DNA of 64,000 nt from Chitinophagales bacterium (GCA_017303875.1 JAFLBP010000024.1:1-64000), one strand, 5' to 3'. Counted from the stretch's first letter, positions 42,894 through 51,774 are shown. Notes: generated by a model from the sequence alone, not told the origin. Numbers and translations: made by a program.

Positions 42894-44252
42894 TTATTTT
42901 ACCCCTTCCGATTGGGAGAGGCTGCGCGTCCAGATGACCTTGCCGTCTTTATCATAAACGCTGATTTCGAGGGCGCGTTGTTTGAGCGGACCGCTGAAGC
43001 GCAACATGGCGTAGTTGTGCTGTGTGACGACGGTTCCGGGCACGCGCCAGGCGTTTTCTTCTTTTTCCGCGCCTGCGTACACGCCCGAAGTGAGCGGCGA
43101 GGCGGTGAGGTCGTACACCCAGTTGCCTTTTTGATTTTTCATGGCGCTCAGTTCGGTGAAATGGCGGTCGCCGGTAAGGAAAATAACGCCTTTTACATTC
43201 ATCCGCTCAATGCGATTCAGAATCGTATCGCGTTCGGCGGCGTAGAAATTGCTGAAGGTTTCGTGGTGTTTGTTGGTGCTCAGCACTTGTCCGCCAACAG
43301 CAACCACTTTCCAGGGGGCATAGCTGGCGGCCAGGGCGTTGGTGAGCCAGTCGAGCTGTGCTTCACCGAGCTGGGTTTTATTGGGGCAGGCGCTGCAATA
43401 ATCTGCATCGCGGAAGTAGCGGTTGTCGAGCAGGAAAAAGTCGACGTCTTCGTATTCAAAAGCGGTGGTACAGCCTTTTTGCCCGTCGATGCCAAAAGTG
43501 GGGTTTGCCCAGAAGTCGCGGAAAATTTCCCAGGCTGTTTCCTTCATAATGAAGGTTTTATCGGAGTTGTCGGCGCCGTAGTCGTGGTCGTCCCAGATGG
43601 CATAATGCGGAGTATTGGCGAGCAGGGGTTGGAGTTCGGGCAGGGCGCGGTCGTGGGTGTAGCGTTTGTACATGCCGCTGCGGCTGTCCCAGTCTACTTC
43701 GCGGTAGTACACGTTATCGCCGAGCCAGAGCATGAGATCGGGTTTGGCAGCATGGATGCTGGTAAAAATTTCAAATTCGCTGCCATAGGGTTTGCCGGGG
43801 CGGTCGTAAGGGTCTTCATTGACATATACACAGCTGCCGGTAGCGATGCTGAAAGGCGGCGGGTCGTTGCGCCATTGCCAGAGCGGCGGGGTTTTGAACT
43901 GTGCCGGATAGGGCAAGACGACGGGGCGTTTGTTGACCACCACACGGTAGTCGTAAGTGATGCCGGGCGTTACCTCGTCGGCGATACATTTAGCCGTAAA
44001 GGCGTGTTCGGCGCCGGTTTGCAGCGGAGCGCTGCGCCTGATATTTTTGGGTTGGTCGGTGGGCCAGTATTCAATCCATACCGTGGCGGCGGTTCGGGTT
44101 TGCAGCCAGATGGTGGCTTCGCGCATGGCGACATGCCCGACCATGGGGCCATTTTGCAGCGGGCTGTTGTTTTGGGCAAAAAGGGGAAATGCACAAAAAA
44201 GTGCCAGCATTAATCCGCCAACAAGGCAAAAACGGTTGCGATTGGTATACAT
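42894..44252 (-). CDS. Exported PhoD-like alkaline phosphatase / phosphodiesterase
   Basis: A 452-residue exported enzyme (signal peptide, cleavage near LFAQ). The N-terminal domain (PMVGHVAMREATIWLQTRT) is the fibronectin-like PhoD_N part. The catalytic metallophosphatase part has FSIATGSC, LMLWLGDNVYYRE, HYAIWDDHDYGADNSD and VIFLTGDRHFTELSA, the metal-ligand motifs of PhoD, including the DDHD core. A final beta segment ends GKVIWTRSL. It hydrolyses phosphomonoesters or diesters outside the inner membrane. It is the first gene upstream of gpsA. Confidence 0.9.
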   Translation of the reverse strand: MYTNRNRFCLVGGLMLALFCAFPLFAQNNSPLQNGPMVGHVAMREATIWLQTRTAATVWIEYWPTDQPKNIRRSAPLQTGAEHAFTAKCIADEVTPGITYDYRVVVNKRPVVLPYPAQFKTPPLWQWRNDPPPFSIATGSCVYVNEDPYDRPGKPYGSEFEIFTSIHAAKPDLMLWLGDNVYYREVDWDSRSGMYKRYTHDRALPELQPLLANTPHYAIWDDHDYGADNSDKTFIMKETAWEIFRDFWANPTFGIDGQKGCTTAFEYEDVDFFLLDNRYFRDADYCSACPNKTQLGEAQLDWLTNALAASYAPWKVVAVGGQVLSTNKHHETFSNFYAAERDTILNRIERMNVKGVIFLTGDRHFTELSAMKNQKGNWVYDLTASPLTSGVYAGAEKEENAWRVPGTVVTQHNYAMLRFSGPLKQRALEISVYDKDGKVIWTRSLSQSEGVK

Positions 44253-44609
44253 GCAATGAAAATTTTAGGCAGCGAAGGTAAGCGTTGTCGGGTATTGAAG
44301 GGTAAAATCAGTGTAAACTCCTGTCGGCACAGCCCGAAACCATCAAAAAAGTATATTGGCGTGCCTTTTTTAGGTTTTTAAATGTTTTGTATTGATTTTC
44401 AATGTGTTATAATTTATCTGAAGCACAAAATATTTCGAGCGCTTGAAGCCTGGCAGTTTTTTTTCTTAAAATTTTATTAAGGCTTTAAACCTCACCCAAC
44501 CTTTTTTATTCTATATGCGTATCTATAATTAAAAATAAAATTTCCCCAAACACTTGACAATGCCAAAAAAAAATCTTTACTTTGAACCAATAAAAATAGG
44601 AGGTTTGCT
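44253..44609. other. AT-rich divergent intergenic region with a candidate promoter
   Basis: This 357-bp gap holds the promoters of PhoD and of the 44610 gene. On the minus strand 44273-44280 reads TACCTTCG, one mismatch from the -7 consensus, 20 bp before the PhoD start. For the plus strand, TTG at 44554 and TACTTTG ending at 44584 are a plausible pair. A strong AGGAGG lies at 44598-44603. No gene or structured RNA was recognised. Confidence 0.45.
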
Positions 44610-45044
44610 ATGACACACAAATTTGCATCCATTTTAATCGCCCTCCTGACCCTCTGTGCGCAGCCGATTGCCGCCCAGCAAACGGCCACCAAAACCTTTG
44701 TCAAAACCATCAATACCCTCCAGAAAGGAACGGTAGAACTAAACCTCCCCGGCGATGTCGATATCAAAACCTGGGAAGGCACAAGTATCAAGGTGGAAAT
44801 GACAATCAACCTGCCCTCCGGCAGCAATGGTATGCTCAGCGAACTGGCCAACGTCGGTCGCTACAACATTGCCGCTAAACCCGAGGGAGAAGTACTCGAA
44901 GTAACCATGCCCAACATGGCCAGAACCGTGAAAGTAAAAGGCGCTTTGCTGCGTGAAAATCTCAGCTTCGTCGTTTTTATGCCGAAAGACCTGAAAGTAG
45001 AAACATTGAACACCACCGATCTGCTGGCTGCAGAAAAGAAGTAA
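44610..45044 (+). CDS. Small exported protein of unknown function
   Basis: A 144-residue exported protein (signal peptide, cleavage near IAAQQ). The mature part looks beta-rich (GTVELNLPGDVDIKTWEGTSIKVEMTI, LSFVVFMPKDLKVETLNT), with spacing like the start of a DUF4097-type beta-helix adhesin. It is too short to be a full one. The AGGAGG seven bases before the ATG is an unusually good Shine-Dalgarno for Bacteroidota and may point to strong expression. A clean terminator follows 27 bp after the stop, so it is monocistronic. Confidence 0.75.
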   Translation: MTHKFASILIALLTLCAQPIAAQQTATKTFVKTINTLQKGTVELNLPGDVDIKTWEGTSIKVEMTINLPSGSNGMLSELANVGRYNIAAKPEGEVLEVTMPNMARTVKVKGALLRENLSFVVFMPKDLKVETLNTTDLLAAEKK

Positions 45045-45071
45045 GTTACAGCCAGCAATAGTTTTCCTGCT

Positions 45072-45105
45072 GAGGCGTCCGCTGGTACCGGACGCCTCTT
45101 TTTTT
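45072..45105 (+). terminator. Rho-independent terminator
   Basis: GAGGCGTCCG (45072-45081) pairs perfectly with CGGACGCCTC (45089-45098), with a 7-nt loop and seven T after it. It ends the small exported-protein gene, ahead of the convergent Gfo/Idh gene. Confidence 0.95.
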
Positions 45106-45118
45106 ATGCAGCAACAAA

Positions 45119-46492
45119 TTAACTTAGCACAACACGTTCAATTTTGCCGGTTTTGCGGCTTTTTTCAGCCATAAAGCCCATGATATGGCTCTCAATTGAA
45201 GCATCAATGGTGGAGGTAAGCAGGTTCGGATCCTGCTTGCCTACGGCTTCTACCCAGTCGGCCACCAGACGCCAGTCGCCACCGCCATGCCCGTCGCCAC
45301 TGCTGTTATCAATCACCTTCGATTCGCCGGTGCGGAAATCGGTGATCGTGAATTTTTCCATATCTCCCACAATATCGCCCATGCTGCCCATCACGCGGGT
45401 TCGGCGCCCGTGGTAGCTGGTAAAGGCTTCCATGGAAAAATTGGCGGTCACGCCGTTTTCAAATTCCATCGACGTCACGTAATGGTCTTCCTGATTATTG
45501 TCCATGCGGTACACACAGCGGCCGTAATTGGTGTTGCGCAGGTATTCCAGAATGGCCTCGCCTTGTTTGTCTTTGTCTTCGGGCAGGTCGAAAACATAAG
45601 TCCAGGAGCGTTCGCGGTAGTAAATTTTCATCGCCGAGTAGGGGCAGTTGCCTTCTACAGCACAGCCGTTCATACAGCGATCGGTGCTGCCGGCGGGTGC
45701 ATTTTCTTTGCGGAACCATTTCAGGCCGCCCATAGCCACAATTTGTTTGCAGGGGCTGCCCACCATCCAGCGCAGGATGTCGAGGTCGTGACAGCTTTTC
45801 GCCAGAATAATCGGCGTGGTGGCGTTGCGGTCGTGCCAGTTGCCGCGCACATAGGAGTGCGACATGTGGATATGCTGAATTGGCTCAAAATGCTGGATGC
45901 TCACCACTTCGCCGATGGCGCCGCTTTGCATCATTTCACGCAGTTTAATAAAATACGGCGCGTAGCGCAACACATGGCAAACCGCCACCACGCGGCCTGT
46001 TTTTTTAGCCAGCGCGAGGATGTCGCGGCATTCTTTTTCCGTAGGGGCGATGGGTTTTTCCAGCAGCACATCGTAACCTGCCTTGAGGGCGGCCATGCAG
46101 GGGCCGTAGTGCAGGTTGTCGGGTGTGGTGATAATTACCGCATCGGCAAATTTGGGTCTTTTGAACACGTCTTCCCAGGTCGGGAAGCGGTTGGCATCGG
46201 CGATGTTGTGTTTTTTGGCGTAGCGTTCGTTGCGGATGGCAATGGGTTCTGCCACGCCGACAATATCGAGGTGATCGGCATGTGCGGCGGCATAGTTGCC
46301 GTACACATTACCGCGCGAGCCGGCGCCGAGGGTAATGGCCGTTACCGGTTTGGCCGGCGGCGGATAGGGCGGCGTGAAGGCATTGGCATTAAAAGGGTAG
46401 AGGTCTTCGGCTTTCAGGGGCAGGTTGCCCACAGCAGCTAAGCTGCCGGCGGCTCCGAGGGTTTTTAGCAGGTTGCGGCGCGAAATAGGCAT
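45119..46492 (-). CDS. Tat-exported Gfo/Idh/MocA-family oxidoreductase
   Basis: A 457-residue protein with a Tat signal (SRRNLLKTLGAAGSLAAVG). The Rossmann domain follows (VTAITLGAGSRGNVYG), with VIITTPDNLHYGPCMAALKAG and DVLLEKPIA, the EKP motif of the family whose Lys is catalytic. The C-terminal part has the cluster CMNGCAVEGNCPYSA, a conserved set of three Cys in one exported subgroup, perhaps a metal site or structural disulfide. GH109 glycosidases share this signal and fold, so an NAD-dependent sugar hydrolase or oxidoreductase are both possible. It is 27 bp downstream of the HsdR-N-like gene. Confidence 0.88.
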   Translation of the reverse strand: MPISRRNLLKTLGAAGSLAAVGNLPLKAEDLYPFNANAFTPPYPPPAKPVTAITLGAGSRGNVYGNYAAAHADHLDIVGVAEPIAIRNERYAKKHNIADANRFPTWEDVFKRPKFADAVIITTPDNLHYGPCMAALKAGYDVLLEKPIAPTEKECRDILALAKKTGRVVAVCHVLRYAPYFIKLREMMQSGAIGEVVSIQHFEPIQHIHMSHSYVRGNWHDRNATTPIILAKSCHDLDILRWMVGSPCKQIVAMGGLKWFRKENAPAGSTDRCMNGCAVEGNCPYSAMKIYYRERSWTYVFDLPEDKDKQGEAILEYLRNTNYGRCVYRMDNNQEDHYVTSMEFENGVTANFSMEAFTSYHGRRTRVMGSMGDIVGDMEKFTITDFRTGESKVIDNSSGDGHGGGDWRLVADWVEAVGKQDPNLLTSTIDASIESHIMGFMAEKSRKTGKIERVVLS

Positions 46493-46519
46493 AAGCGGAA
46501 GGGTTGAAAGGTTGATTGA

Positions 46520-46978
46520 TTATTCCCCGTAAGCGGGCAGCGCATCGAGGTATTGGAAATCCTGTTTTTCAAAATTAAGGGCACAGCAGTAGGTATGCAG
46601 GCCATTGCTGATGGCCATGTACGGCGCGCGCAATTGCAGGTTGTAGCGGGCGGCCTGCTCAAAGGTTTCCTGCTTGAGCGCCACTTTAGGCGATTTGCAT
46701 TCAATGAGCAGCCAGGGTTGCAGGGCCGCATCGTATACCACCACATCGCAGCGTTTTTGAAGGGTATTCACTACAATTCCGATTTCCACGCGGATACGAC
46801 CGGGCGGGTAATTTTTGCCCTGTAAAAGGTGTTGCAACAGCAATTGCCGCACGTGCTCCTCCGGACTGAGCGACACCTCTTTTTTGCGGATGGGATCAAA
46901 TACCCACACCGCACCGGAAGTCTCTTTGCGCAGGCGCAAAGCAGGCTGAAGTGATAATAAATCGAGATCTAATAACAT
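46520..46978 (-). CDS. HsdR N-terminal-like PD-(D/E)XK protein
   Basis: A 152-residue protein of the HSDR_N_2 family, the free-standing version of the N-terminal nuclease domain of type I restriction enzyme R subunits. The nuclease core is visible: VEIGIVVNTLQKRCDVVVYD then LLIECKSPKVALKQETFEQAARY, with D...ExK arranged as expected. There are no hsdM or hsdS genes nearby, so a full restriction system is absent. These orphan proteins are common in Bacteroidota and their role is not known. Confidence 0.88.
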   Translation of the reverse strand: MLLDLDLLSLQPALRLRKETSGAVWVFDPIRKKEVSLSPEEHVRQLLLQHLLQGKNYPPGRIRVEIGIVVNTLQKRCDVVVYDAALQPWLLIECKSPKVALKQETFEQAARYNLQLRAPYMAISNGLHTYCCALNFEKQDFQYLDALPAYGE

Positions 46979-47021
46979 TCGGCCGAAAATTAGTTCTAAT
47001 TTTAGCGCTTTAGTATCTCCT

Positions 47022-47052
47022 TTTGCAGAATTTTATACCGGGTTTACTTTTA
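47022..47052 (+). promoter_or_regulatory. Possible promoter of the lipid kinase gene
   Basis: TTTG (47022-47025), a 19-bp spacer and TACTTTTA (47045-47052) fit the -33/-7 pattern except for the last base of the -7 element. The start codon lies 31 bp downstream. Confidence 0.35.
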
Positions 47053-47083
47053 TCAGCCATAAACCCGCCGCCGACTACTGAAA

Positions 47084-48007
47084 ATGAACAAACCATTCTG
47101 GCATATCATCGTCAATCCCGTGGCTGGCCACGGCAAAGGCCGGCAGATCTGGCAACAAATGGAGCCGATACTCCAGGAAATGGGTTTTGCCTACACTGTT
47201 GCCTTTACGGAACACAAAGGCCACGCCCTGCGCCTCGTTGATGATGCCGTGCTGCGCGGCTGTCGTTACCTCATGGCGGTAGGCGGCGATGGCACCAACC
47301 ACGAAATTGCCAATGGCCTGCTGCTTCAGCCCCATGCGCCCGCCCGCGACATTGCCTACGCGCTCATGCCCGCTGGCACAGGCAACGACTGGGCGCGTAC
47401 CCACGGCATTCCTTCCGACCCGCGCACCCGCCTCACCCGCTTGCAAAATCCTGAAACGATATTTCAGGATGCCGGCCTGGCGCATTTTGAAACCGAAAAT
47501 GGCCCCTCAAAACGCTATTTTATCAATGTGGCCGGTATGGCTTATGATGGCTTTATCGGGCAACAGCTGCAACGCCGACCCGCCCGCAACAAAATGGAAT
47601 ACCTGCTTTTTGTAGGTAAATACTTATTTCAATACCAGCTTTCCAAAGCAGCGATCCGCTTCAACGGCCAGCGCGTGGAAGACTATTTTTACACCATTAA
47701 TGTCGGTTTGTGCAAATATTCGGGTGGCGGTATGCAGCTTACGCCCCATGCCATTCCCGACGACGGCCTTTTTGCGCTCACCTTTGCCCGTAAATTATCC
47801 AAACTGGAAGTGCTGCTCCAAACCCCGCGTTTTTACGCCGGCACCCTGCTCGAACACCCCAAAGTGGAAGGCTGGCAAAGTGCGCGTATTGAAGTGGATC
47901 ATCTGCCCGGCGAGCCACCCACGCTGCTGGAGGCCGATGGGGAATATTTGGGCCATACTCCCGTCGTGTTTGAGCTGCTGGAAGCCGCTATTCAGGTGGT
48001 TCTGTAA
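47084..48007 (+). CDS. Diacylglycerol/lipid kinase, YegS/DAGK family
   Basis: A 307-residue lipid kinase. HIIVNPVAGHGKGRQIW opens the DAGK catalytic domain, with the nucleotide motif GGDGT at 67-71 (AVGGDGTNHEIANGL) and MPAGTGNDWARTHGIP, then a C-terminal beta domain (DDGLFALTFARKLSKLEVL, EADGEYLG). It phosphorylates a lipid such as diacylglycerol or a sphingoid base at the membrane; Bacteroidota use sphingolipids, so the substrate is open. It is divergent from the HsdR-N-like gene and converges with the patatin gene across 7 bp. Confidence 0.92.
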   Translation: MNKPFWHIIVNPVAGHGKGRQIWQQMEPILQEMGFAYTVAFTEHKGHALRLVDDAVLRGCRYLMAVGGDGTNHEIANGLLLQPHAPARDIAYALMPAGTGNDWARTHGIPSDPRTRLTRLQNPETIFQDAGLAHFETENGPSKRYFINVAGMAYDGFIGQQLQRRPARNKMEYLLFVGKYLFQYQLSKAAIRFNGQRVEDYFYTINVGLCKYSGGGMQLTPHAIPDDGLFALTFARKLSKLEVLLQTPRFYAGTLLEHPKVEGWQSARIEVDHLPGEPPTLLEADGEYLGHTPVVFELLEAAIQVVL

Positions 48008-48014
48008 AGTTGTT

Positions 48015-50249
48015 TTATCTGAAAATTTGCCGGAATGCGGCTACGGCTGCCTTGTTTTCAGGCTGGTAAAATGCCTGTATCACATCTTTTTTCTCCCGGG
48101 CACTCAGGTGGAAACTGAGCGAGGCTTCGCGGCGTTTGCGCACGGGCCGGTATTGGAAATGCAGCACATCCAATTTGCGTGGCCCCAGCAGATCGCCCAA
48201 GAGTGCCAACTCGCTGTCGTGCTCAAAATCCTGCATGGTCGTCAGGTTGGCCGCAGCGCCGGCAGGCGTGAGCAGACTTTCAAAAATACCTTTGTCGTCG
48301 TAAGGGTAAATAGGGTCAATTTTGCTCCAGCTGCGCACCTGAATGATGATGACGCCACTGGTATTTTCCCGAATCCAGTCCTGAAAAGTATGGATAAAGC
48401 GCACGGCCGTTGAAGTGCCGAAATTATCGCGAAAACCCGCGTCCATCACTTCCAGCGAAGGTTTGGACGGCAGCCAGGCATTGGGCAGGATGAGCGGATA
48501 GGTGCAATTCATGCGCAGGGCGGAGCTGAATTGCAGTTTGTCGGCGCGCAACTGACTGAACAGCAGGCGCATGTCTACGGCATCGATTTCCGCGCGGACG
48601 CGTTTGTTGGGTGGCCGCATGAGGTAGCTCATGCCTTGCGGGCTGATGATGAGCCGTCGGGAGTCGTTGACGATAAAAGGCGACAGCACCATCATCGGGA
48701 TCTGGGCATTGGCTTCGGCGGCGCGATAGGCATCGAGCGGGCGCTTGAAACTGCCGGCGCAGTTTTCAATCAGTTGTTGTTCAAACAGATAGCCCCGGTC
48801 TTTTCGGTAGGTTTCTTCCCCGACGCTGAAGGTCGTCATGGGGAAGAACAGGTCGTTGGCCACTATCCCGAAGCTGACGGGGTTAAGCAGGTCTTTGCTG
48901 ATATTTTGAAGCAGCAGGGAATCACTTGTTTTACTTTGTCCGGGCGGCAACATACCGCGTGCTTCCCGGTAATAGGCTGCGCCGAGCATGCCCCCGGAGG
49001 CGCCGCTGATCAGTATGGTATGGCGGAGTAGGCGGCCATGGGTTACACTGTCGAGGCCCTGTATGGTTTTCATGGTCCAGAGTGCCGAGCGCAGGCCGCC
49101 GCCGCTGGCGCAGATGAACACCATTTTAGGTTTGGGTTGCTCGGGCGTTTGGTTTTTGGTGAGCCATTTTTCCAGAATTTGCTGCGTAGCGGCCTTGTCG
49201 CGGGCAATTTGCCGCGGAGAGCACAGGCTGTCGAGCCGCGCATAGGTGTAGGGCACCCTTTCTTCCAGGCCGTAGTGCAGGCCATAGGCGCGGTTGCGAT
49301 AATTGAGAAAGCCCCAACTGGTAAACATATTCACCAATACTACCAGCAACAGCGTGACGGCAAGGCTCCAGCCCCGAAACCAGAAGGTAATGGCGCCAAA
49401 AACGGCCATCAGCATACTGGCCAATATAAACAAAGAAGCAGCGGCGGGAATACGCATCCACTCGCTGTCCATAAAAGCGCCTTGTGCAAGCAATACCAAC
49501 AATGCAAGTACCTGCACAACGACAGCATTGAAATGATTTTGCCGGAACACCTGTTCGAGCATTTCAGGGTTGTAGTGCAAAACCGAACGCACTAAGCGCA
49601 GGCGCAAGCGCTCGTTGAGGTAGGTATCTACCCGCCAGCGGGTGATGCCCGACTGAATTTCCCAGACCGTTGGCAGCCGATAGCCGGGCGTGAGCAGACG
49701 ACCGCCGGGGCGCATCTGGAACACCATTTTGCCCGGCCTCAGGAAAGCGCCGATGTCTTTATTGGTAAAATACAAATACGCGGCCAGCAGCAGTATGAGC
49801 GCCGTCAGCCCGGAGAGCAGCCCGAGGGTATTGAGGGCAATATCCCGCCCGGTCAGGTATTCGTCGTGCCATTGAAACCAGATGCCGGCAGAGAGGTAAA
49901 TGCTCAGAAAAGTGAAGGGGATAAGACTGTTATTGAGCGAGAATTTGGTAAAAGGCGCCTCTAAAGTAGCCAGAAACGGGAAACGGCTGGCGCAGAGCAG
50001 GTAGGTGGTGAGGTGCCAGATCATGAACAGCACGCCCATGGCTGCGCCGGTAATAAAGAAGCTCCAAAAATCTGTTTTGCCCCGATACTCAGGCGTGAGC
50101 AGGAGGTAGTGCATGCCGAAAAAGCGGCCAGCCAGGCCGAGCGCCATCAATACCAGCACTACCCACAAGGCCATAAGAATGATGTGGTTGCGCAGGTGCA
50201 GGTAAAGCAGCCTGACCGGAAAGCAGAATTGTAGGCGGCGCAGCAGCAT
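48015..50249 (-). CDS. Membrane-anchored patatin-like phospholipase
   Basis: A 744-residue protein. The N-terminal half has several transmembrane segments (MALWVVLVLMALGLAG, FWSFFITGAAMGVLFMIW, LIPFTFLSIYLSAGIW, LLSGLTALILLLAAYLYF, VVQVLALLVLLAQGAF, LFILASMLMAVFGAITF). The C-terminal half is patatin-like: oxyanion loop SGGGLRSALW, nucleophile Ser in ISGASGGMLGAAYYR, and the catalytic Asp in DAGFRDNFGTSTAVR (DAG in place of the more common DGG). It probably hydrolyses membrane lipids. The ATG at 50249 is preferred over a GTG nine codons upstream. It follows purC by 38 bp. Confidence 0.85.
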   Translation of the reverse strand: MLLRRLQFCFPVRLLYLHLRNHIILMALWVVLVLMALGLAGRFFGMHYLLLTPEYRGKTDFWSFFITGAAMGVLFMIWHLTTYLLCASRFPFLATLEAPFTKFSLNNSLIPFTFLSIYLSAGIWFQWHDEYLTGRDIALNTLGLLSGLTALILLLAAYLYFTNKDIGAFLRPGKMVFQMRPGGRLLTPGYRLPTVWEIQSGITRWRVDTYLNERLRLRLVRSVLHYNPEMLEQVFRQNHFNAVVVQVLALLVLLAQGAFMDSEWMRIPAAASLFILASMLMAVFGAITFWFRGWSLAVTLLLVVLVNMFTSWGFLNYRNRAYGLHYGLEERVPYTYARLDSLCSPRQIARDKAATQQILEKWLTKNQTPEQPKPKMVFICASGGGLRSALWTMKTIQGLDSVTHGRLLRHTILISGASGGMLGAAYYREARGMLPPGQSKTSDSLLLQNISKDLLNPVSFGIVANDLFFPMTTFSVGEETYRKDRGYLFEQQLIENCAGSFKRPLDAYRAAEANAQIPMMVLSPFIVNDSRRLIISPQGMSYLMRPPNKRVRAEIDAVDMRLLFSQLRADKLQFSSALRMNCTYPLILPNAWLPSKPSLEVMDAGFRDNFGTSTAVRFIHTFQDWIRENTSGVIIIQVRSWSKIDPIYPYDDKGIFESLLTPAGAAANLTTMQDFEHDSELALLGDLLGPRKLDVLHFQYRPVRKRREASLSFHLSAREKKDVIQAFYQPENKAAVAAFRQIFR

Positions 50250-50287
50250 GATTATTTGGGTGCTTTCCGCCGGCACTGTTCGGGAGG

Positions 50288-51220
50288 CTACAGCGCGGTG
50301 AGCAGCGCTTTTTCGATACGTGCCAACGGATCTTCAGATTGATCTTTTACGAAAGGTAAACCCGTCACCTTTTCATAAAGTTCAACGTAGCGATCGGTAA
50401 TTTCTTGCACAAAAGCGTCGGGCATTTCAGGCATTTTTTGACCGTCTTTTCCCTGAAAGCCATTGGCGATCAGCCATTCGCGCACAAACTCCTTGCTGAG
50501 CTGGCGCTGGCGTTCGCCGGCAGCCTGGCGTTCGGCATACCCTTCGGCGTAGAAGTAGCGGGAGCTGTCGGGGGTGTGGATTTCATCCATCAGCACGATC
50601 TCGTCGCCGATTTTTCCAAATTCATATTTGGTATCCACCAGAATCAGGCCTTGTCGGGCGGCCATTTCCGTGCCGCGCTGAAACAGGGCGCGGGTATAGG
50701 CTTCCATTTGCAGGTAATCCGCTTCCGCAACGATACCGCGGGCAAGAATTTCCTCGCGGGAAATATCCTCGTCGTGGCCTTCTTCGGCCTTGGTGGTTGG
50801 CGTGATGAGCGGGGTGGGGAACTGGTCGTTTTCGCGCAGGCCTTCGGGCAGAGATACGCCGCAGAGCGTGCGCAGGCCCGAAGCATAGGTACGTGCTGCG
50901 TGCCCGGCCAAGTAGCCGCGAATGACCATTTCCACCCGCAGCGGCTCGCAACGGCGGCCGATGGCCACATTGGGGTCGGGTGTGGCAAGCAGCCAGTTCG
51001 GACAAATATCGCGGGTGGCGCTGAGGAAATGCGCAGCAATCTGGTTCAACACAGCGCCTTTGTGCGGAATGGCGCGTGGTAAAATATGATCGAAGGCCGA
51101 AATACGGTCGCTGGCAACCATAACTAAGCGATTGCCTACGGTGTACACATCGCGTACTTTTCCGCGATAAAAAGCCGTTTGACCCGGCAAATTGAAATTT
51201 GTTTCACGAATGGCATTCAT
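50288..51220 (-). CDS. purC: Phosphoribosylaminoimidazole-succinocarboxamide synthase
   Basis: A 310-residue purine-synthesis enzyme that joins CAIR and aspartate using ATP to form SAICAR. It shows the nucleotide-binding start FYRGKVRDVYTVGNRLVMVASDRISAFDHIL, the substrate regions CEPLRVEMVIRGYLAGHA and ISREEILARGIV, and GLILVDTKYEFGKIGDEIVLMDEIHTPDSSRY, the signature of the larger, eukaryote-like SAICAR synthetases. The ATG at 51220 is chosen because the family homology begins there; an earlier one would extend it by 33 unrelated residues into the DnaA-box region. Confidence 0.96.
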   Translation of the reverse strand: MNAIRETNFNLPGQTAFYRGKVRDVYTVGNRLVMVASDRISAFDHILPRAIPHKGAVLNQIAAHFLSATRDICPNWLLATPDPNVAIGRRCEPLRVEMVIRGYLAGHAARTYASGLRTLCGVSLPEGLRENDQFPTPLITPTTKAEEGHDEDISREEILARGIVAEADYLQMEAYTRALFQRGTEMAARQGLILVDTKYEFGKIGDEIVLMDEIHTPDSSRYFYAEGYAERQAAGERQRQLSKEFVREWLIANGFQGKDGQKMPEMPDAFVQEITDRYVELYEKVTGLPFVKDQSEDPLARIEKALLTAL

Positions 51221-51288
51221 GGGGCAAAATTGCGGTGTTTTGGCCGGAAAACGGCCATTTCCGAACAACAATTTTGTTTCAATTTTTC

Positions 51289-51530
51289 TGTGGAAAACTT
51301 TTCCAAAAAACTTTCTCACACCCTCCCAAAGGCAAATTTCTTAACATGAACTTAATCTTGCACGGCACAAATAACAAAATCCCGACACCCTAAATTACTC
51401 TTTTTCTGCTGTTTAAATCATATCCGACAAACGACTATTCGTACACAAATGCTGTGGATAATTGTTAATGAATGTGGATAAAACAGGTACTTGCACAGGT
51501 TATGCACATTATTCACACGGGTTTTCCACA
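51289..51530. other. Cluster of DnaA-box-like sites upstream of dnaB (candidate oriC)
   Basis: Two exact DnaA boxes (TGTGGATAA at 51453-51461 and 51473-51481) lie 20 bp apart in one orientation. They are followed by inverted near-matches TTATGCACA (51500-51508), TTATTCACA (51509-51517) and TTTTCCACA (51522-51530). Another near-match, TGTGGAAAA, is at 51289-51297. The region between is AT-rich. The genes on each side diverge (purC leftwards, dnaB rightwards). This fits an origin, or a DnaA-regulated dnaB promoter; no dnaA or other origin marker is in the window. Confidence 0.6.
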
Positions 51531-51559
51531 CAAATTAACTCACACGGATTGTTTGGAAA

Positions 51560-51591
51560 TTGTCTATCTTCACCTCGATTTTTTATGTTTG
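51560..51591 (+). promoter_or_regulatory. Candidate promoter of dnaB
   Basis: TTG (51560-51562), a 21-bp spacer and TATGTTTG (51584-51591) match the Bacteroidota pattern. The transcript would carry a leader of about 185 nt made almost wholly of the GTGTTTnn repeat array. DnaA-box-like sites end 30 bp upstream. Confidence 0.55.
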
Positions 51592-51611
51592 CGCAAAAGG
51601 GTTTATTCGGG

Positions 51612-51774
51612 TGTGTAAGTGTTTTGGTGTTTGAGTATTTAAGTGTTTTCGTATTTTAGTGTTTTAGTGTTTTAGGGGGAATGGCCCAAACACTCAAACA
51701 CCAAAACACTTAAACACCAAAACACTCAAACACTAAAAAACCCAAACACCCACACGCCAAAACACCCACACACT
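51612..51774. repeat. Inverted GTGTTTnn octamer array in the dnaB leader
   Basis: The left arm (about 51612-51675) runs GTGTTTTG, GTGTTTGA, GTATTTAA, GTGTTTTC, GTATTTTA, GTGTTTTA. The right arm (about 51687-51774) is the inverted form (CAAACACTCAAACACC and so on) and reaches to within 6 bp of the dnaB start codon. Pairing is partial rather than perfect. The predicted dnaB mRNA leader would fold into a long hairpin right before the ribosome-binding region. Confidence 0.93.

Noticed and set aside
42912..44213. A 433-codon plus-strand frame
   Set aside because: Antisense to the PhoD-like gene, which has all metal-binding motifs.
44380..44420. A sigma70-like promoter (TTGTAT ... TATAAT)
   Set aside because: The spacing is only 15 bp and Bacteroidota primary sigma factors use a different consensus; the TTG/TACTTTG pair nearer the gene is favoured.
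46520..46978. A type I restriction-modification system
   Set aside because: Only the small HsdR-N-like domain is present; no helicase part, hsdM or hsdS nearby.
50250..50276. A GTG start giving a nine-residue longer patatin protein
   Set aside because: An ATG at 50249 directly precedes the conserved-looking MLLRRLQF segment; the GTG extension adds nothing recognisable.
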